Under the pieces are notes generated by a model, which was not told the DNA's origin, did no database searches, and saw nothing but the letters and a program-made list of their open reading frames with translations. Shown here one piece after another: positions 6,069 through 10,118 of a stretch of DNA of 10,118 nt; the stretch's first letter is position 1, and each line of letters begins with the position of its first letter. The stretch is from an archaeon (GTDB lineage: Archaea; Nanoarchaeota; Nanoarchaeia; Pacearchaeales; GW2011-AR1), in assembly GCA_030639395.1 (NCBI GenBank), contig DAOWCW010000022.1, positions 1 to 10,118 of the forward strand, read 5' to 3'. A program made the translations under genes and the position numbers.

Positions 6069-7124
6069 ATGCGAGAAAAATTAATGACAAGAAAAACAGA
6101 CGTCTTGGTTGTGGGATATGGAAACATAGGAAGAGGCGTTGTTGATGCAATAGAAATAAATAAAGATATAAATCTTGTCGGAATTGTTTCTAGAGATCCT
6201 TCACGTGTTGCAAGCATGGTTGGAGATTTAGTTCCAATATATTCTCAAGACAAAATTATAAACGGTAAAATAGATGTGAGGGCAGATGTAACAATCCTAT
6301 GTGGCGGTTCAAAAAACGATTTACCAATTCAAGGTCCAGCCTTCGCCGAACTCTATAGTACAGTAGATAGCTTCGATACTCACGCGCACATTCATCCATT
6401 TGTTGACACAGAAACGAACAAGCTAAATAAGGGATATTTTGTAGAAATGGAACAAGTGGCTAGGGAAAATGGTCATACATCAATAGTCTGTGCAGGATGG
6501 GACCCCGGGACATTCTCAATGAACAGAATTTTAGCAGACGCGTTTATTCCAGGATGTGTTCCAAAAGGATTCTACGGACTAAATCCAAAAGGGGGACTAA
6601 GCATGGGGCATTCCGACGCAGTAAGAAGGGTGCCAGGAGTTTTAGATGCAAGACAGTACACTCACGCAATTACAGAAGCAATGGAAAGAGTTAAGAGAGG
6701 AGAGAATCCCTTATTGAAGCCAGAAGAGATGCATAGCAGAGAAATTTATGTTGTTACAGAAGACGGGGCAAATAAAAGTAAAATTGAGGATAAAATAAGA
6801 AACATGCCAGTTTATTTTGCAAAACATGATGTAACCGTAAATTTTGTTTCTCAAGAAGAATTAGATACAAACCATAAAACAATGCCGCATGATGGAACAG
6901 TTATAGCAATTGGAGAGACGGCAAAAGGTAGCAGAGCAATTATAGAATATTCTAATACGTTTGAAAGCAACCCGGAGTCAACTGGAAATATTTTAGTTGC
7001 TTGCGCTAGAGCAGCGAAAAAACTCAATCTTGAAGGAAGAGCTGGCGCGTTTACAATGGCAGATTTGGCCCCATCGGATTTAAGCCCAAGATCGCGAGAA
7101 GAACTCCTAAAGAACTTTATGTAA
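6069..7124 (+). CDS. ddh: meso-diaminopimelate D-dehydrogenase
   Basis: NADP-dependent enzyme (EC 1.4.1.16) that converts tetrahydrodipicolinate, ammonia and NADPH to meso-2,6-diaminopimelate in one step, bypassing the succinylase, acetylase and aminotransferase routes. 351 residues, or 346 if the ATG at 6084 is used; bacterial Ddh has about 320-330. Visible are the Rossmann nucleotide loop GYGNIGRG (16-23), the substrate-site stretches VDSFDTHAHI (99-108), AGWDPGTFSMNR (142-153) and SMGHSDAVRRVPGV..ARQYT (178-198), plus NMPVYF (245-250) and NHKTMPHDG (268-276) of the C-terminal domain. These follow the bacterial family closely. lysA begins one base after the stop, so the pair is an operon making lysine from tetrahydrodipicolinate. 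Base composition is G-rich on the coding strand and lacks the C excess of rpoL and radB, which suggests transfer, probably from bacteria. The start is uncertain by five codons. Confidence 0.92.
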   Translation: MREKLMTRKTDVLVVGYGNIGRGVVDAIEINKDINLVGIVSRDPSRVASMVGDLVPIYSQDKIINGKIDVRADVTILCGGSKNDLPIQGPAFAELYSTVDSFDTHAHIHPFVDTETNKLNKGYFVEMEQVARENGHTSIVCAGWDPGTFSMNRILADAFIPGCVPKGFYGLNPKGGLSMGHSDAVRRVPGVLDARQYTHAITEAMERVKRGENPLLKPEEMHSREIYVVTEDGANKSKIEDKIRNMPVYFAKHDVTVNFVSQEELDTNHKTMPHDGTVIAIGETAKGSRAIIEYSNTFESNPESTGNILVACARAAKKLNLEGRAGAFTMADLAPSDLSPRSREELLKNFM

Positions 7125-7125
7125 A

Positions 7126-8469
7126 ATGACGAATAAAATGCTTCCTGTAAAAGAAATTGGAGAAATTTATGCACAAACTGTAGTTAAAGCAGCAAACCTT
7201 ACCACAACCCCATTCTATCTTTACGACCAGAAAATTATTGACAGTAAATGTAAGGAACTTAAATCAATGCCAAATGCATATGGTTTAAACGTAAGGTATG
7301 CAATGAAGGCAAATTCTACAAAGGGTGTGCTGAAAACAATTTGCGAGCAGAATGGATTGGGGATAGATGCCAGCTCCCTAAACGAAGCAAGAAGGGCAAC
7401 ATATGCGGGGATAGCTCCAGAAAAAATAATGCTAACTACCCAAGAGGTCCCAGAAGGAGAGGACAGACAAGAGCTAGAATCCATGATGAAGCATGGCTTG
7501 AAATATAATGTGTGTTCAATGCGACAATTAAGATTAATTTCAGATTTTGCCTCAGAAAGAAATATTCCTCTTTCTATGCGAGTCCATCCAGGAGTTGGAT
7601 CTGGAGAATCTGCAACAAGAAATACAGGCGATAAATACTCCTGCTTCGGAATACATCTTACGGACATAGAAGAGGCTTTGTCTTTTGCTAAGGCTAGCGG
7701 AGTGACATTCGATCAAGTTCACGTCCATATAGGGTCTGGAGGAGATCCTCAAAAATGGAGAGAAAATATTGACAGAGAATTAGGGATTGTAGAAACTTAT
7801 TTTCTGCAAGAGAGATTTAAGCAACCAATCTCAAAAATAAGTTTCGGAGGAGGACTAAGAGAAGCTAGAATGCCAGGAGAAATCTCCGCAGATATTCAAG
7901 ATCTCGGAGTGTATGCTGCAGAAAAGATTACTGAATTTGCAAAAAAAACAGGAAGAGAATTGGAAATGGAAATTGAACCTGGGACTTTTGTAGTAGCAAA
8001 TTCAGGGTATCTAGTAACAAAAGTTATAGACAAAAAACAAACAGGTCCAGATGGCTTTGAGTTTTTAGTGCTTGACGGAGGGATGGAAGTTAATACAAGG
8101 CCGCTTCTTTACGGGTCAAAACACCCACTACATGTAGTTTCGAGTTCAGGAGAATTGCTATCTACAGAGACAGACCTAAGCTCTCTAGACCAAGAGAAAG
8201 ACGAGAGAGTTATCGTAGGGAGATGTTGCGAAAGCGGAGACTCTCAAAGTCTAGATGAGGCAGGTCATATAATCCCAAGAGTAATGGCAAACGCAGATAT
8301 AGGAGACTTTGTAGTAATAGGGGGAGTCGGAGCATATTGCTCATCAATGTCCCCATTTAATTATAATTCACATACGCAAGCCCCAGAAATAATGTGGAGC
8401 AGGGAAGGACATTTGAATATCATAAGACATCTCCAAACTTTACAACAGATAGTCCAAAACGAAGTCTAG
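7126..8469 (+). CDS. lysA: diaminopimelate decarboxylase
   Basis: PLP enzyme of the alanine racemase-like fold III group (EC 4.1.1.20), releasing CO2 from meso-diaminopimelate to give L-lysine. The 447 residues are near the family's usual 400-450. PLP lysine Lys61 lies in RYAMKANST. HVHIGSGGDP (199-208), the phosphate-binding GGG (241-243), EPGTFVVANSGYLVTKV (284-300), the catalytic CESGD (368-372) and VGAYCSSMSPFNYN (401-414, Tyr404) are all present, so it should be active. The family more often has GPLCESGD where this protein has GRCCESGD. Related decarboxylases for ornithine or carboxynorspermidine are less likely, given CESGD and the adjacent ddh. An alternative ATG lies at 7138. No Shine-Dalgarno sequence is evident, so reinitiation after ddh, one base upstream, is plausible. 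Composition is like ddh. The stop overlaps the topA stop. Confidence 0.92.
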   Translation: MTNKMLPVKEIGEIYAQTVVKAANLTTTPFYLYDQKIIDSKCKELKSMPNAYGLNVRYAMKANSTKGVLKTICEQNGLGIDASSLNEARRATYAGIAPEKIMLTTQEVPEGEDRQELESMMKHGLKYNVCSMRQLRLISDFASERNIPLSMRVHPGVGSGESATRNTGDKYSCFGIHLTDIEEALSFAKASGVTFDQVHVHIGSGGDPQKWRENIDRELGIVETYFLQERFKQPISKISFGGGLREARMPGEISADIQDLGVYAAEKITEFAKKTGRELEMEIEPGTFVVANSGYLVTKVIDKKQTGPDGFEFLVLDGGMEVNTRPLLYGSKHPLHVVSSSGELLSTETDLSSLDQEKDERVIVGRCCESGDSQSLDEAGHIIPRVMANADIGDFVVIGGVGAYCSSMSPFNYNSHTQAPEIMWSREGHLNIIRHLQTLQQIVQNEV

Positions 8470-10118
8470 CCTTTCTTTTTCCGAGCCTTTTTCCCAGCCT
8501 TCCTCCTAGTCGCCCCAGTCTTCCGACCACCGACCACCGACTCCCGACCACCGCTAGAAGCTTTAGCTTCTAGAGCCATCTTCGCTTTAAACTCCGCCTT
8601 CTTCTTAGCTGCCTCCTCATTACTAGAACACTCCATATTAAAACAAAACTTCCAAGGCGATTTCCCTCTCTGAAAACTCTGAATCAAAGGAAATCCGCAC
8701 TCCACACAATGCTCCAATTCTTCCGTCTTCTGTCCTTTATCATCTATCGTCTTGATTCTAGCAGGACGCATTTGCCCCTTAGGAGGCAAACTATACGTCG
8801 TCTTACAATCAGGATAAGCATCGCAACTCACAAAATATCTACCAAACTTTTTCCCATACATAACCCTCAGATTCCCCTTCCCACAAACTCGACATTTATC
8901 TAAAGTATTCGCCTCCCTTTCCTGCTCCCACACAATAGCATTAGCGTCCGCCAAACTCTTCCCCATCTCCTCCAAATTCTTCGTCATCCCCTCCGCAATG
9001 CCACGCACAACAACCTTAGAATTTTCCAAAACCTTCTTCTCCATCTCTTCAAAGCCATCCTCCGCAATTTCAATTTTATCAAGTTCCTCAGTCATCCTAG
9101 ATGTCATTTTCTCATCAAGAATCACCGGTGCAAATTTCTCCAAAGTCTCACACATCCTCATTCCCAATTCCGTCACCTCAATACTTCTCTCTCTAACATA
9201 ACCCCTAGAATAAAGCGTCTCAATAATACTAGCCCGAGTAGCCTTCGTTCCCAAATTCTTTTTTTCCAACTCCTTAATCAAACTCGCAGCACTATATCTT
9301 CTAGGCGGCTTCGTCTCCTTCTCCTCAGTTCGAATCTCCAAAACATCAACCTCTCCATCTATCGTCGGGACTTTAGACTCCTTCGTCCCATGTGGATAAA
9401 CATTCATCCAACCCTTTTCTTTAATCTGCGTCCCATTAGCACTAAACCCAAGACCACCAACCTTCACAGCAACCCTCTTCCTCTCCAAAATAGCACTCTC
9501 ACAAAAACACGAAATAAACCGCTTCACAATCAAATCATAAATCTTTTTATCTCTTTCAGGAATCTTGACTTTCTCACCAGTAGGATAAATCGCAGGATGC
9601 GCAGGATCAACTTTCTTTCCCTCAGTTGGCTTATCATTAACAGCATACTTAACCTTCGATGTAAACTTCTTTAGCCTTTTCAAAATTTTATCATAACCAA
9701 TCGAAACATCATATTTTTGACTCGAAGTCCTAGGATACGAAATCGCTCCCAACAAATACAATCCCTGTGCACTCTTCATTGTCTGAGCAGGAGTCGAGCC
9801 ACAATTTTTGTAAGCTTCAGTTTGCAAGGTAGTCAAATCAAACGGAACCGGAGCAACAATCTCTTTCTCACTAACACTAGTTTTCGCCTCGCCCTTCTTC
9901 CCCTGCAAATGCTTAAACCTCAATAACTCCGACTCATTAAAAATATCTTTAGGATATTTAACCTCCAACTTCTGTCCCTTAATATCCTTAACCTGCAAAA
10001 ACACATTCCAATAAGGCTCAGGTTTAAATGCCTCAATCTCTCTCTCACGATTCACAACAATTTTCAAAGCTGGACCCTGTACCCTACCAATAGATAAAAT
10101 CCGAAATGTCCCAGTAGA
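8466..10118 (-). CDS. topA: DNA topoisomerase I (type IA), 3' part (5' end outside window)
   Basis: The frame is open to the right edge: before the TTG at 10067 it reads STGTFRILSIGRVQGPAL, the conserved type IA IGRVQ.PAL motif, so that TTG is internal. 550 residues are visible; the Toprim domain is missing. Counting from 10067, the catalytic tyrosine is Tyr111 in GAISYPRTSS (codon 9735-9737). HPAIYPT (157-163) and RYSAASLIKELEKKNLGTKATRASII (257-282) are further core motifs. Two C-terminal four-cysteine zinc ribbons follow: CRVC...SCDAYPDC (392-421) and CVEC...CFNMEC (454-480). The enzyme relaxes negatively supercoiled DNA. The last 35 residues are basic and repetitive (GGRESVVGGR, then Lys/Arg-rich) and are partly encoded by the repeat-hairpin element at 8523-8573. 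The gene is convergent with lysA, sharing CTAG for both stops. Confidence 0.95.
   Translation of the reverse strand, partial: STGTFRILSIGRVQGPALKIVVNREREIEAFKPEPYWNVFLQVKDIKGQKLEVKYPKDIFNESELLRFKHLQGKKGEAKTSVSEKEIVAPVPFDLTTLQTEAYKNCGSTPAQTMKSAQGLYLLGAISYPRTSSQKYDVSIGYDKILKRLKKFTSKVKYAVNDKPTEGKKVDPAHPAIYPTGEKVKIPERDKKIYDLIVKRFISCFCESAILERKRVAVKVGGLGFSANGTQIKEKGWMNVYPHGTKESKVPTIDGEVDVLEIRTEEKETKPPRRYSAASLIKELEKKNLGTKATRASIIETLYSRGYVRERSIEVTELGMRMCETLEKFAPVILDEKMTSRMTEELDKIEIAEDGFEEMEKKVLENSKVVVRGIAEGMTKNLEEMGKSLADANAIVWEQEREANTLDKCRVCGKGNLRVMYGKKFGRYFVSCDAYPDCKTTYSLPPKGQMRPARIKTIDDKGQKTEELEHCVECGFPLIQSFQRGKSPWKFCFNMECSSNEEAAKKKAEFKAKMALEAKASSGGRESVVGGRKTGATRRKAGKKARKKKG
8523..8573 (+). repeat. 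CCGAC-type 7-bp tandem repeats plus perfect hairpin in the topA C-terminal tail
   Basis: On the + strand there are four 7-bp units: CCGACCA (8523-8529), CCGACCA (8530-8536), CCGACTC (8537-8543) and CCGACCA (8544-8550). CCG follows, and then a perfect 8-bp hairpin with arms CTAGAAGC (8554-8561) and GCTTCTAG (8566-8573) around loop TTTA. It encodes, antisense, LEAKASS and GGRESVVGGR of the TopA tail. The layout and + strand orientation match the element in radB, although the two genes run in opposite directions, which speaks for a DNA-level element. Confidence 0.6.

Noticed and set aside
9194..9205. CTAACATAAC inside topA resembling the shared 16-nt motif
   Set aside because: It matches only 10 positions and lies within conserved coding sequence, so it is likely chance in C-rich, AT-rich DNA.

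Overview
The window reads as part of the chromosome of a low-G+C archaeon. It holds archaeal information-processing genes: Mre11, Rad50, an RpoL-type RNA polymerase subunit, the RadA paralogue RadB and a type IA topoisomerase. It also holds a Bat-type (HTH_10) transcription regulator, a family that is largely archaeal. Several genes have TATA-like boxes about 25 nt before the ATG and no clear Shine-Dalgarno sequence, which suggests leaderless archaeal transcripts. Small compact genes and a shortened Rad50 would fit a small-genome (DPANN-like) lineage, but that placement is inference.

Layout. 1-867: 3' part of mre11 (+), which enters from outside the window. 872-2917: rad50 (+), in an operon with mre11. 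2919-4016: a class 1 isoprenoid (polyprenyl synthetase-like) enzyme (-), ending one base from the rad50 stop. 4089-4751: a Bat-type HTH regulator (-). 4752-4981: a divergent intergenic region with two promoters and an unusual array of different hairpins joined by a repeated 9-nt linker. 4982-5236: rpoL (+). 5282-6031: radB (+), interrupted in frame by short tandem repeats plus a GC-rich hairpin. 6069-7124 and 7126-8469: ddh and lysA (+), one base apart, together converting tetrahydrodipicolinate to lysine. 8466-10118: 3' part of topA (-), which runs off the right edge. The lysA and topA stops share one CTAG.

How the genes fit together. Mre11-Rad50, RadB and TopA serve break repair, recombination and DNA topology. 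RpoL belongs to core transcription. Ddh-LysA is a self-contained lysine module. The Bat-type regulator and the isoprenoid enzyme may form a regulatory unit, because a nearly identical 16-nt motif lies in both promoters. In one it sits between TATA box and start, and in the other just upstream of the TATA box.

Two window-scale patterns stand out. First, mre11, rad50, the regulator, rpoL, radB and topA are all strongly C-rich and G-poor on the + strand whichever strand they are coded on. The isoprenoid enzyme and ddh-lysA lack this skew, and the change begins about 100-140 nt before the ends of rad50 and radB. This suggests later-acquired segments. Second, three loci (4846-4933, 5812-5865, 8523-8573) combine short CCGAAC/CCGACC-like repeats with perfect hairpins of unrelated sequence. 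Two of them lie in frame inside genes, which resembles a family of small palindromic elements. I saw no tRNA, rRNA, CRISPR array, transposase or integrase.
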